A DNA stretch of 64,000 nt from an uncultured Lachnospiraceae bacterium (GTDB lineage Bacteria > Bacillota > Clostridia > Lachnospirales > Lachnospiraceae), in assembly GCA_910588655.1 (NCBI GenBank), contig CAJUPJ010000004.1, positions 1-64,000 on the forward strand. Reading direction: 5' to 3'. Both the position numbers and the translations under genes were made by a program. The notes under the pieces were generated by a model, which was not told the origin of the DNA, searched no databases, and worked only from the letters and a program-made list of their open reading frames with translations. The number at the start of each line of letters is the position of its first letter. Position 1 is the stretch's first letter. Below, one piece after another: positions 1-8,879 of this stretch.

Positions 1-104
1 GAACTAAAATTTAAAACTATCTCCTTTGTTTTATTTTATATCGAACTCACGTTATATAAGGTTATATTATTATATGATTAAATTAATACAGTCAAATTAT
101 ATAA

Positions 105-149
105 TTAAAAAAATTCCCCTGGATATTAATATAATTTCCAGGGGAATTT
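105..149 (-). terminator. Rho-independent terminator of the BlaI/M56 operon
   Basis: A 13-bp perfect inverted repeat (111-123 with 137-149, AAATTCCCCTGGA type) is followed on the minus strand by a run of T. It lies about 65 bases past the stop of the small secreted protein and probably ends the three-gene transcript. The first 100 bases of the window are AT-rich and show no gene. Confidence 0.85.
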
Positions 150-214
150 CTTACACAATATGTCCTGCCTGCTGCCTATAAAGAACAAGCAAGACAGCAT
201 TTTCCAGCTTGCAA

Positions 215-472
215 TTATTTAACAAGAATCCAGTCGCCTATCCACATATCTTTTTCATAATCATAGAGACGTTTATATACCCTTCCATTAAGTTCATAAT
301 AACGCCAGTAAATATTAGTTTTGCGCACTTCTGCAGTATTCCCAGTAGAAACTGCTGCTACTTCAGATGTAACACCCTGGCATGCCTCCTGTGCCTCTGC
401 ACCAACAGGTACAGTAGCAGCCATTATTGACAACGTTGCAACACAAGCTAGAAAAAGTTTAGTTTTCTTCAT
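215..472 (-). CDS. Small secreted protein (85 aa), unknown function
   Basis: An 85-residue protein with a clear signal peptide (KK-rich start, hydrophobic core about residues 5-19, likely cut after VGAEA). The mature part is about 60 residues, rich in Tyr, Trp and Lys, with the ending IYWRYYELNGRVYKRLYDYE and DMWIGDWILVK. A good Shine-Dalgarno (GGAGG, 9 bases before ATG) supports the start. The start codon lies inside the 3' end of the M56 peptidase gene (14-base overlap), so translation is probably coupled. Being last in a BlaI/M56 operon suggests it is an output of that antibiotic- or envelope-sensing pair. No known family is recognised. Confidence 0.75.
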   Translation of the reverse strand: MKKTKLFLACVATLSIMAATVPVGAEAQEACQGVTSEVAAVSTGNTAEVRKTNIYWRYYELNGRVYKRLYDYEKDMWIGDWILVK

Positions 473-1637
473 TTTTCTTTGCCTCCTTTAATGATAAATA
501 TATTTTACAGTCATCTGGATAATAATCCAGGGAACTGGCTGTATCAATGTATTCGCCATAAAAATAAACATCATATGTATTATCTTTATTTTTAACAAAA
601 TATGTATTTTCAGAAGTCACTTCCTGGCTATATCCCATACCACCAGGGCTAATATAATAACCTTCAAAAATAAATAAAAATGAAAATATATAAATAATAC
701 ATAATGGCAGTGATATTAACCTGGTTAAAATTTTATTCTTCATCTTTTTATTTTCTAAAAGAAAACAAACCCTTATAAAAGTATCAGACTCCATTTTTAA
801 TGAAAACCTGATTGCTGATGGCATACTTAGCCCGCTATTTCCAGAAACGCTATACTTTGATACTTTAACCAGGCACGCTATATATTGTCTAATCTGTTCA
901 TCACCCTGTGATACAACAGAAGAGTCAACACGCAGTTCAAAAAGAAGGCTGCTGCGTTTTTTAAGCATATAACAGAACGGGTTCCACCAATAAAATAAAC
1001 ATATTATCTGCAAGAAAAATTTCAATGTTATATCATGGTGCAGTATATGTGAAACCTCATGCCTGAAAATAAACTCCTGCTCATCTTCATTTAATGGCAG
1101 CTTGTCTGGCATTAAAATATAATAATGCATGTGGTACCTGAATACTGCAGGGCTGTTTATTAATGGAAGCTGTAGTATGGTTATCCTGTCCTGCAGTTTT
1201 TTATTATCAATTGTCTTACATAAAGCCGCCTTATAACCAGGAGTATCTGTTACATTAACCCCATATTTATAAATAAAATTATATGTATCTTTTATTGAGG
1301 ACATATATTGATAGAATAAAACTAAAAAACCAATGCCCCATATTATTACAAAAATATCCCATACTGAACAGCTATATCCTAATACCGGAATTCTTGGATG
1401 CCGTATAAAAGAAATTAGTCTTGAAACTGCCATGGGAAGATTAATATTTTTAGTCATATGGGCAAACTCAAATGGAAACAACATTCGGATAAATACAAGC
1501 GTACATATCATGCCCAGAAGCGAAAATCCAAATTCACGCATAACAGACTGGTTTATAAAAATAAGGGTTAAAACAATTATAAATAAATTACTTGTAACTA
1601 TTGCCATCAATAAACTGGCAAAGCTAAAATTTAACAT
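459..1637 (-). CDS. M56 family (BlaR1/MecR1-like) membrane zinc metallopeptidase
   Basis: A 392-residue multi-pass membrane protein. Hydrophobic segments at about residues 5-30, 35-55 and 85-110 precede a cytosolic peptidase domain with the zinc motif HEVSH (HExxH, about residue 190) in the context FIFRHEVSHILHHD. A further TM segment at about 305-325 (LPLCIIYIFSFLFIF) is followed by a short outer tail of about 70 residues. BlaR1 proteins have a large penicillin-binding sensor domain here; this one does not, so the signal it senses is unknown. In the BlaR1/BlaI family the peptidase triggers loss of the adjacent repressor. The BlaI-type gene lies 28 bases upstream, and the secreted-protein gene overlaps the 3' end. 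Confidence 0.85.
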   Translation of the reverse strand: MLNFSFASLLMAIVTSNLFIIVLTLIFINQSVMREFGFSLLGMICTLVFIRMLFPFEFAHMTKNINLPMAVSRLISFIRHPRIPVLGYSCSVWDIFVIIWGIGFLVLFYQYMSSIKDTYNFIYKYGVNVTDTPGYKAALCKTIDNKKLQDRITILQLPLINSPAVFRYHMHYYILMPDKLPLNEDEQEFIFRHEVSHILHHDITLKFFLQIICLFYWWNPFCYMLKKRSSLLFELRVDSSVVSQGDEQIRQYIACLVKVSKYSVSGNSGLSMPSAIRFSLKMESDTFIRVCFLLENKKMKNKILTRLISLPLCIIYIFSFLFIFEGYYISPGGMGYSQEVTSENTYFVKNKDNTYDVYFYGEYIDTASSLDYYPDDCKIYLSLKEAKKNEEN

Positions 1638-1665
1638 ATGTTATATCATCCTCTAAAATTGTATA

Positions 1666-2082
1666 TTATAAATATTTTTCCTTATAACTGCCAAGTATAT
1701 CATCTATTTCTGAAATATCATCTTTAATTTTTTCTGTATTCTTACTGGTGTCTAATAGTGCAGCTACAATATCTGCCTTTGAAACTTTATTACTAATTTC
1801 CTGGTAATCTGCAACAAGTTTCTGAATCCAGAATTTCTCCTGTGAAATCACTGGTTCATAACTACGTGTTAATACTGTGCCACTATATACAATATCTGCT
1901 ACCTTAATTAATTTATCTTTTAAAAGTTTCCTAAGCACAGCCTGTACTGTATTCATTGTAAGCTCTGGATTATCCTTTACTATTAATGATGCTGTTTTAG
2001 GCCCTTCACCAGACCAGAGTATAGTCATAACTTCCAAGTCACGTTTCGTCAGGTTTGAATTACCTGTCTTCTGTCTAGCCAT
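1666..2082 (-). CDS. BlaI/MecI/CopY family transcriptional repressor
   Basis: A 138-residue winged-helix repressor. The N-terminal region LTKRDLEVMTILWSGEGPKT and the recognition-helix segment MNTVQAVLRKLLKDKLIK are typical of the BlaI/MecI (penicillinase repressor) family, and the C-terminal third is the dimerisation part. A Shine-Dalgarno GGAG lies 8 bases before ATG. It is the first gene of an operon with an M56 peptidase and a small secreted protein, so it probably represses its own operon until the peptidase is activated. The effector (beta-lactam or another envelope stress) cannot be told from sequence. Confidence 0.88.
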   Translation of the reverse strand: MARQKTGNSNLTKRDLEVMTILWSGEGPKTASLIVKDNPELTMNTVQAVLRKLLKDKLIKVADIVYSGTVLTRSYEPVISQEKFWIQKLVADYQEISNKVSKADIVAALLDTSKNTEKIKDDISEIDDILGSYKEKYL

Positions 2083-2124
2083 AAATCTTTCTCCTTCCTA
2101 AATACTATAATTATTATATTTAAT

Positions 2125-2169
2125 ACTTTTATTATATTAATTATATAAATGTATCAACTGTACCATACA
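2125..2169 (-). promoter_or_regulatory. Possible promoter and operator dyad of the BlaI operon
   Basis: On the minus strand a TTGTAT-N17-TATATA arrangement can be read, overlapping a dyad TGTAT-N10-ATACA (2150-2169). BlaI-type repressors bind TACA/TGTA dyads, so this is a candidate operator. The surrounding 2083-2350 spacer is very AT-rich and offers several -10-like sequences, so the exact promoter is uncertain. Nothing else is visible in this spacer apart from the terminator at 2352-2389. Confidence 0.3.
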
Positions 2170-2351
2170 ATTAATGTCCAGCTTCCTTATTAATATATAT
2201 TATAAATATATTCTAAGTAAAAATCAATACTAAATTTCAATTTATATCTGTATTTTTTGCAATTATTATCTTAGTTAAATTTTAAATCAGAATACATACT
2301 GTAAAGTATTTTTAAAACCTGTAAAATAACCATTCCATATATATGTATATC

Positions 2352-2389
2352 AAAAAAGGTATATGAAATTAATTATTTCATATACCTTT
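2352..2389 (-). terminator. Rho-independent terminator after neuB
   Basis: A 15-bp inverted repeat (about 2355-2369 with 2375-2389, AAAGGTATATGAAAT type, 5-base loop) is followed on the minus strand by a T run. It lies 30 bases past the neuB stop and marks the end of the flagellin-glycosylation gene row. Confidence 0.85.
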
Positions 2390-2418
2390 ATATAATAAAT
2401 ATTACTTTGTTTTATTAC

Positions 2419-3912
2419 CTACCATTTATAAACTTTTGTCTTCCTGTCCATTAAATCAAGCTTATCTATCTGTGGGTCATCATAATATGAATCGTTCTTT
2501 ACATGTGTTGTTGAAATTTCTTCAAATACTGCGCCTGTCCTTGATGTAAATGCATGTTTTTCGCCACGCATAACTGTCTGTATATCCCCTGGTTTTAAAT
2601 CAAAGACTTTCCCATCTATCTCAACCTGTAAATCACCATAAAGAAGCTGGAATGTTTCTTCTTTTACTTTATGCATATGTACAGGATGCCTCTGGCCCGG
2701 CAGTACTGCTATCAGTTTCTTACAATATTCGCGGTTTACAATGCTTATTATGACTGCCCCAAACTGCCTGAAATGTTTCATGCCATAGTGATGTGAAAGT
2801 TCTGCTTCAAAACTTTCCCCCAGGTAAATATTTGCTTCATAAAGCATACCTTTAACATCATGTATTACACTTCTTGCAAGGTTAATATCAGTTACTGGCT
2901 TTCTTTCATGCAGTTCTTCATTTTCCTTATATGCCCTGCTTGCCACAACACCCTCATAAAATTCACCACTTGTCATCTGGCGGTCATGGTTTGGCATAGC
3001 AAAAAATACATCTTCCCTTTTGAGTTCCTGTCCTTCTTCTACATCATGTTTAAGATAAACACCTCTCATAAGTGAATTTAAAGAATCAATTTCTTCCTGG
3101 CTTATGTAACGTTCTGTTTCTTTCTTCATCCTGCATATTTCTTTTGCTTCAAGAACTGAACTTACCCATTTGCCAGCCTGTTCTGGTGTCATTGAATAAG
3201 CATTAAGCTTAATTGTTTCTGTAGGAAGCCCTACATGGCGCTCCAGCAATTTTGCACCTTTAGCTATTGCCATCATTGGAATAATATTGTTATCCGGGTC
3301 TTCATGTCCCGAATAACCTATAGCGTTATGAGGATAACGCCTCCTCAGCTTATCAATAAAATCTAACTGCAGCCTTTCAAGTGGTGCTGGATATTCAGCT
3401 ATACAGTGCATAAATGCAAATTCACATTTTCTATGTGTAAAATAATTATACAGTTTGTCTATATCTGATATTGTCCTGCCACCAACTGAAATAATCAAAG
3501 GTTTATGTGTTGAAGCTGCCTTTTCAAGCAACGGCCAGTCAAGTGAGCTGCAGCTTGCAATCTTAATAATATCAAGTCCCTGGTCCATACACCATTCCAC
3601 ACCATCTTCATCAAAAGGGGTACTCATTGCAATCATGCCTTCACTGCGTATTTCTGCAACAAGTTCACTGAACTGGTCATATGTAAGCCTTGTACTCTCA
3701 AATCTCGGTATATGTTTTACATCACTCCTGCCCTTATAATCAGGATGAATAAAATTATCAAGATTGCGGTACTGTAATTTAACAGCCGCCTTTATATTAT
3801 ATTTCCTTGCAATTTTACTCATTTCATGGATTATATCTTTTCCATGTTCCACATCACCCTGGTGGCTGTTCGCCATCTCAAATATAAATAAATCATCAAA
3901 TATTCTGCTCAT
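2419..3912 (-). CDS. neuB: NeuB-family nonulosonate (sialic/legionaminic/pseudaminic acid) synthase with SAF and C-terminal cupin domains
   Basis: Condenses phosphoenolpyruvate with a hexosamine-derived sugar to make a nine-carbon acid. Three parts are visible in 497 residues: a NeuB TIM barrel (about 1-280; EMANSHQGD, STPFDEDGVEW, IKIASCS, GYSGHE, ERHVGLP), an antifreeze-like SAF domain (about 285-345; RGVYLKHDVEEGQEL) and a cupin with metal-ligand pattern HMHKVKEE then PGDIQTVMRGEKHAF (about 400-465). Plain NeuB/PseI/LegI enzymes are about 335-350 residues, so the cupin is an added domain. The start at 3912 is chosen because GGAGG lies 8 bases upstream; an in-frame ATG at 3927 overlaps that site. 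Which nonulosonate is made cannot be told. The position after a cytidylyltransferase and MAF genes points to flagellin glycosylation. Confidence 0.88.
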   Translation of the reverse strand: MSRIFDDLFIFEMANSHQGDVEHGKDIIHEMSKIARKYNIKAAVKLQYRNLDNFIHPDYKGRSDVKHIPRFESTRLTYDQFSELVAEIRSEGMIAMSTPFDEDGVEWCMDQGLDIIKIASCSSLDWPLLEKAASTHKPLIISVGGRTISDIDKLYNYFTHRKCEFAFMHCIAEYPAPLERLQLDFIDKLRRRYPHNAIGYSGHEDPDNNIIPMMAIAKGAKLLERHVGLPTETIKLNAYSMTPEQAGKWVSSVLEAKEICRMKKETERYISQEEIDSLNSLMRGVYLKHDVEEGQELKREDVFFAMPNHDRQMTSGEFYEGVVASRAYKENEELHERKPVTDINLARSVIHDVKGMLYEANIYLGESFEAELSHHYGMKHFRQFGAVIISIVNREYCKKLIAVLPGQRHPVHMHKVKEETFQLLYGDLQVEIDGKVFDLKPGDIQTVMRGEKHAFTSRTGAVFEEISTTHVKNDSYYDDPQIDKLDLMDRKTKVYKW

Positions 3913-4092
3913 ATGCTTATCCTCCATGATACCGTAAAGTGTTTATTATAACTAATATAATTTTTATTTTACCACATTCCAGCCTGTTATGCATTAAATA
4001 TAAACCTGATACCAGGAAATTCCTGGACAGGACTGTTTTATTAATGCTTTATTACTAATTTAACCTGCTATGGCAGAATACAAATGTCATAA

Positions 4093-4794
4093 TTACATAC
4101 TATGTTCTGTTATATATTTTTCAGCCGCAAGAAATTCTTCCTCTGTATCTATATCAAAGTTTTCATCCATTTCATATCCAGCTATCTTTTTACCTGACAT
4201 TGAATTCTGCTTTAAGATAACATCAGCCCTTATAACATCTATACATGCATTCTGGTAATAAATCTTTGGAAGCTGCTGGCGTGGCATATTGTAGCACTCT
4301 GGAATATCTGTCATAATAGGTGTTAATAAATTGTTACTGTCTTTAAACCACATTTTATATGCAATTTCCTTTGCTGGTGCAATGCAGCGCATAGAATCTG
4401 TATCTGGGTTATCTTTCATATACCTGACCATATTTTCAATATCACTAATCCTGCGTACAGGATATGTTGGCCGTAACTGGACTATTAATTCTGGATAATA
4501 TCCCTCTTTATCTGCCAGGTATTGTAACGCATGCCTGAATACTTCTATATCAAGTGATGTATCAGCCGCATATTCTGTCGGTCTTAAAAAAGGGGTTTCT
4601 GCCCCATACTCCCTTGCTATTTCTGCATACTGGCTGCTGTCTGTACTTACAATAACCCTGTCTATACAATTTGCCTGTAATGCATGTCCTATTGAGTATG
4701 CAATCATTGGTTTTCCATTAATTAACCTTATATTTTTATCTTTAACGCTTTTAGAGCCACTGCGTGCAGGTATAATTGCAAGCACCTCACCCAT
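4093..4794 (-). CDS. neuA: CMP-nonulosonate cytidylyltransferase (NeuA/LegF/PseF family)
   Basis: Activates a nonulosonic acid with CTP to give the CMP-sugar donor for glycosyltransfer. The 233-residue protein has the family start AIIPARSGSKSVKDKNI (CTP-binding loop), the RPTEYAADTSLDIEVFRHAL region and VQLRPTYPVRRISDI, and ends FDIDTEEEFLAAEKYI. Shine-Dalgarno GGAG is 7 bases before ATG. It sits between the tandem glycosyltransferases and the NeuB-type synthase, matching a pathway order. The substrate may be legionaminic, pseudaminic or sialic acid; sequence alone does not decide. Its leader contains a short tandem repeat (4816-4873). Confidence 0.9.
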   Translation of the reverse strand: MGEVLAIIPARSGSKSVKDKNIRLINGKPMIAYSIGHALQANCIDRVIVSTDSSQYAEIAREYGAETPFLRPTEYAADTSLDIEVFRHALQYLADKEGYYPELIVQLRPTYPVRRISDIENMVRYMKDNPDTDSMRCIAPAKEIAYKMWFKDSNNLLTPIMTDIPECYNMPRQQLPKIYYQNACIDVIRADVILKQNSMSGKKIAGYEMDENFDIDTEEEFLAAEKYITEHSM

Positions 4795-4815
4795 ATGTTT
4801 TCTCCTTACTGTTGT

Positions 4816-4873
4816 CTTCTATTATTCTTATTTTATTGCTCTTATTTTTATTACTCTTGTTTTTATTACTCTT
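4816..4873 (-). repeat. Short tandem repeat in the neuA leader
   Basis: On the minus strand the leader reads as imperfect tandem units of 14-15 bases (AAGAGTAATAAAAAC, AAGAGTAATAAAAAT, AAGAGCAATAAAAT, AAGAATAATAG), with no gene in it, directly upstream of the neuA Shine-Dalgarno. Such repeats can gain or lose units by slippage and change promoter or ribosome-site spacing. The repeat is seen; a regulatory effect is inference. Confidence 0.7.
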
Positions 4874-4904
4874 TATAAATTTTAACTATACTATGGCATT
4901 TAAC

Positions 4905-6845
4905 CTACCAGTATTTCTCTTCCACCCTCTGGCAAATCTGCCTGTCAATATCCGCTATGGCTTCTTTTGATGATGTCATAAGCCTTGCCCTTTCTTTAGC
5001 AAGTCCCGCCATTTTATTATAATAGTCTTTATCATCTTTATATTTTATAATCTGTTTTGCCATCTCATCAAAACTGCCAACAGCAAAATCTTCCCCTCCT
5101 GCTGTATAAACATCCCCTCTGTTTAAATAAACCCCTGGCCTTCCTTTTGCAAATGCCTCTATAACAGAAAAACCTCCTCCCAGCCTGTCAGGATTTACAT
5201 ATAAGTCACATATTTCCATAAGTGCAAGTATATCATCACAATATCCTGTAAATGATGAATTTGCAGATACTACAGGATATTCCTCCATCAATCTGTCATA
5301 ATTATCCATAATGCCTGCAAATACAACATGACATCCTTTACTGCATACATCAGATAACATATCCATAAACTCTTTTGTAATATCAAACTGTAAACGTGTA
5401 CCAACGACTACTAATATAAAACTATCATCAGGCAAAGCTTTAATCTGTCTTGAATAATTCTCCTTTTGTGGTTTTAATTCAAAGGTAAAAAAGCTTTCTA
5501 TAATATCATCATCTCTATAAATAATTTTTTCTTCTTTAGTGAGTTTCCGTCCAATTACCTTCATCCTATTTTTTGTTCTCGGAATAGTTGAAAATACAAC
5601 TGAAACTGAAGCACATGGAACGATATTTCCACATAAATCAGCTAATATACTTCCATTTCCTATTGATAATATATAATAAGGTTTCACTTCAGTTATAAAT
5701 CCTGCAAGCATTTGCATTTTTTCTGGTATAGAAAACTCCTTTGGTATCTGCAAAAATGGCACTATATCTTTTCCGACTTGAATTTTATTAATATTTTCAT
5801 ATTTTTCAAAATAACTTGCACCATCTATCATATATACTGGCAGATATCCATTCATTAAACAAATTTCAGCAGTATTTACAAGAACTACTCTCTTACCTGA
5901 CATAACTAATACCCTTATTCTCTCAATAACTGATTTAGTTGGTGCATGGGTATTATCCAAAAATTGCACTGTCATTATCATGACTGTATTTTTATCCCTT
6001 TGGTCATATGGCATTTTATAAATATACTTTTTCAGATTATCTGTAAAATCATCATAACACTTATCATACAATTTATTAATCAAATTAAATGACTGGTTAT
6101 CCATCGGAATTTGTCTTGTAAATGACATACGTTTAAACTGGTGAAATATAAAATATATATTTTCTGCACTAATCTTATCGTTCTCTAAAACTTCTGATAA
6201 ATATTTATTAGTATAAAATGTCCTTTTATCTAATGCCATAAGAATTGAATATAAAGATAATTTATAAATAAAGTTTTCACTTATAAATTTATTATAATCA
6301 AACTCATATAATAAAATATCGCAAAAACAATGCCACAACTTTTTTAAATAGCCCTCCTGTTCTATTCCAATCCCTCTAAGTTCATATAAATATTTCATAA
6401 AATTATTTCTGTCATGACATTCCCTTAATTCCCATAATTGTCTCATAAATGATGAATGAAGCCTGCTTTTTTGTATATTTAAAAAGTAATTTATAAATTC
6501 ATCCATTTCAATTCCATCATCAAATTCCTTTATATTATCCTGTTCAATATATATAACTTTTTCAAAAAGGGCGTAATATATTTTTTTTACAATATTATAT
6601 AATTTTCTAGTATCCGTTGCAAAACAGAAACTCGTTGCATGTTTTTTATCTGCTTCCATATAATTAGTTATTATATCACATAAACCATATAGTAGTTTTC
6701 CATCACAACTTTCAACAACAGAAGAAACAATATGTATAATACTATTGTCATTATACTTTGATACAAATTCTTCCAATGCTTCTTTCTGTTCTTCAACATA
6801 AACAAATATTACATTATTATAACAATTTTCTTTTATATCTTGCAA
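4905..6845 (-). CDS. GT-B type glycosyltransferase, paralogue A of the flagellin-glycosylation cluster
   Basis: A 646-residue protein. The N-terminal half (to about residue 290) is not recognised. Then comes MTVQFLDNTHAPTKSVIERI, the start of a GT-B-like acceptor domain, and a C-terminal GT4-like donor domain with CDLYVNPDRLGGGFSVIEAF near residue 555 (the E of the GGGFSxxEA motif is the usual nucleotide-sugar contact). It ends in IDRQICQRVEEKYW, shared by all three paralogues here. The start is taken as TTG at 6845, because GGAGGAAAATAATTTGCAA matches the start of paralogue B exactly in layout; an ATG at 6878 has no good ribosome site. Probable role: transfer of a nonulosonate or another sugar to flagellin. 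The 110-base gap to neuA suggests one transcript. Confidence 0.72.
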   Translation of the reverse strand: MQDIKENCYNNVIFVYVEEQKEALEEFVSKYNDNSIIHIVSSVVESCDGKLLYGLCDIITNYMEADKKHATSFCFATDTRKLYNIVKKIYYALFEKVIYIEQDNIKEFDDGIEMDEFINYFLNIQKSRLHSSFMRQLWELRECHDRNNFMKYLYELRGIGIEQEGYLKKLWHCFCDILLYEFDYNKFISENFIYKLSLYSILMALDKRTFYTNKYLSEVLENDKISAENIYFIFHQFKRMSFTRQIPMDNQSFNLINKLYDKCYDDFTDNLKKYIYKMPYDQRDKNTVMIMTVQFLDNTHAPTKSVIERIRVLVMSGKRVVLVNTAEICLMNGYLPVYMIDGASYFEKYENINKIQVGKDIVPFLQIPKEFSIPEKMQMLAGFITEVKPYYILSIGNGSILADLCGNIVPCASVSVVFSTIPRTKNRMKVIGRKLTKEEKIIYRDDDIIESFFTFELKPQKENYSRQIKALPDDSFILVVVGTRLQFDITKEFMDMLSDVCSKGCHVVFAGIMDNYDRLMEEYPVVSANSSFTGYCDDILALMEICDLYVNPDRLGGGFSVIEAFAKGRPGVYLNRGDVYTAGGEDFAVGSFDEMAKQIIKYKDDKDYYNKMAGLAKERARLMTSSKEAIADIDRQICQRVEEKYW

Positions 6846-6893
6846 ATTATTTTCCTCCATTCCTAAAATTAATCTCATACTATATTATCTGTT

Positions 6894-8840
6894 TTACCAA
6901 TATTTTTCTTCTATCCTCTGGCAAATTTGTCTGTCAATATCCTCTATAGCTTCATTAGAAGATGTCATAAATTTTGCCCTGTTTTTTGCAAGTTCCGACA
7001 TAATATTATAATAATCTGTATCATTCTTATATCTTAATATTTGTTTTGCCATTTCATCAAAATTATTAACTGCAAATTCCTCCCCTCCTGCTATATAAAC
7101 ATCCCCTGATTTTAAATAAACCCCTGGTATTCCCTTTGAAAAAGCTTCTATTATAGAAAATCCCCCGCCAAGCCTGTCCGGGTTCACATATAAATCACAA
7201 ATACCCATAAGAGCAAGTATATCATCACAATACCCTATAAATGATGAGTTACATGATACTATAGGATAATTTTTCATTAATGTATTATAATTATTCATAA
7301 TTCCTGCAAAAACAATATAACAACCAGATTCACAAACATCTGTAAGCATATCCATAAATGCTTTATTAATTTCAAATTCCAGGCGTATACCTACTACTAC
7401 AATTATAAATTTGTCTTTTGGCAGTCCCTTTTCTTTACGTGAAAATTCTTTTTTTTGTGGTCTTAATTCAAATGTAAACCTGCTTTCTATAATATCAATA
7501 TCTCCACCAGAATAAATTTTTTTCTCTTCTCTGTTAAGCTTTCTGCCCAGTATTTTCATTTTATTTTTAGTTTTTGGGAGAGTTGAAAATGCAAGTGCCA
7601 TTGATGCACATGGAACAATATTTCCACATAAATCTGCCAGTATACTCCCTGTACCTATTGATAAGATATAATATGGCTTATATTTATTAAGTAATTCTGA
7701 AAGAATTTTTATTCTATACTGCATAGGAGAATTCTCTGGCATTTGTATAAATGGAAAAATATTACCCCCTATATTTATCTCATTTATATTTTCATATTCT
7801 TCAAGAATTCTTCCAAAGCCTGTATTAAACATTGGTAAATATCCTCTCATAATATACTGTTCAGTTGTATTTACAATAATAACTTTCTTGCCTGATTTCT
7901 TTAATGCCTTTGCTCTTTCTATTACTGTTCTTGTTGGTGCATGAGTTTCATCTAAAAACTGTATTGCTGTTATTATAATTAAATTCTTATCACGTTTTTG
8001 CATGGGTATTCTTTCAAGATACCCCTTTGTTTCTATTAGAAATTTATCATAACACTTATCATATATTTTTTCACATAATGCGCTAGTTTCTTCATTAAAC
8101 ACAGCAATTTTTTTAAGAAATATACGTTTATACTGATACCATACAAAATATATATTTTCTGCTGTAAGTTCTTTATTTTCAAGCACTTCTGATAAATATA
8201 TATTAATATAAACTGGTTCTCTCTCCAATACCATAAGTATTGAATAAAGTGATAATTTATAATTAAAACAATCCCTCTTTAGATTGCTGCATTCAAGTTC
8301 ATATAATAAAATACCACAGAAACAGCACCAAAGCTTACTCAAAGAACTTTCATTTTTTATATCTAATTCATTCAGCTCATACAAAAAATTTGTAAATTCA
8401 TTTATATCCCTGCAATCTTTTAATGCCCATAACCTTTTCATAAACAAAGCCTGAAGCTTGCTTCTTTGTATATCCAAAAAATAAGTAATAAACTCTTCTA
8501 CTTCAAATCCATCCATAAATTTTTTATTAATTTTTTGTTCGATATAAATAATTTTCTCAAAAAGCATAGGATATAATTTTTGTACAATAATATACAATTC
8601 TTCTACATCTGTTACAAACCAAAATTCTTTCTCTTGTTCTTTTGAAGATTCTATATAATTTGTTACAATATCACATAAACAATAAAATAATCTGCTTTCA
8701 CAACTGTCTATAATATCTGGAACAACATGTATGATACTTTCAGTATCATATTTCAGTATAAATTCATTTAATACATAGTCTTGTTTTTCTATATAACAGT
8801 AAATTATTTTATTATAATATATTCCGCTTTCCTTTTGCAA
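6894..8840 (-). CDS. GT-B type glycosyltransferase, paralogue B of the flagellin-glycosylation cluster
   Basis: A 648-residue protein, colinear with paralogue A along its full length (for example SIIHVV, YLSEVLEN, QFLDxTHAPT, ILSIGxGSILADLCGNIVPC and CDLYVNPDRLGGGFSIIEAF are shared) and with the same C-terminal tail IDRQICQRIEEKYW. The start codon is TTG at 8840 behind AAGGAGG, spaced 8 bases. The N-terminal half is of unknown fold; the C-terminal donor domain resembles GT4 enzymes. The pair arose by tandem duplication and then diverged, which is common where surface or flagellar glycans vary. Acceptor and donor are not known from sequence. Confidence 0.72.
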   Translation of the reverse strand: MQKESGIYYNKIIYCYIEKQDYVLNEFILKYDTESIIHVVPDIIDSCESRLFYCLCDIVTNYIESSKEQEKEFWFVTDVEELYIIVQKLYPMLFEKIIYIEQKINKKFMDGFEVEEFITYFLDIQRSKLQALFMKRLWALKDCRDINEFTNFLYELNELDIKNESSLSKLWCCFCGILLYELECSNLKRDCFNYKLSLYSILMVLEREPVYINIYLSEVLENKELTAENIYFVWYQYKRIFLKKIAVFNEETSALCEKIYDKCYDKFLIETKGYLERIPMQKRDKNLIIITAIQFLDETHAPTRTVIERAKALKKSGKKVIIVNTTEQYIMRGYLPMFNTGFGRILEEYENINEINIGGNIFPFIQMPENSPMQYRIKILSELLNKYKPYYILSIGTGSILADLCGNIVPCASMALAFSTLPKTKNKMKILGRKLNREEKKIYSGGDIDIIESRFTFELRPQKKEFSRKEKGLPKDKFIIVVVGIRLEFEINKAFMDMLTDVCESGCYIVFAGIMNNYNTLMKNYPIVSCNSSFIGYCDDILALMGICDLYVNPDRLGGGFSIIEAFSKGIPGVYLKSGDVYIAGGEEFAVNNFDEMAKQILRYKNDTDYYNIMSELAKNRAKFMTSSNEAIEDIDRQICQRIEEKYW

Positions 8841-8879
8841 ACTATTTTCCTCCTTAGAAATAATTAGTAATACAATCTC

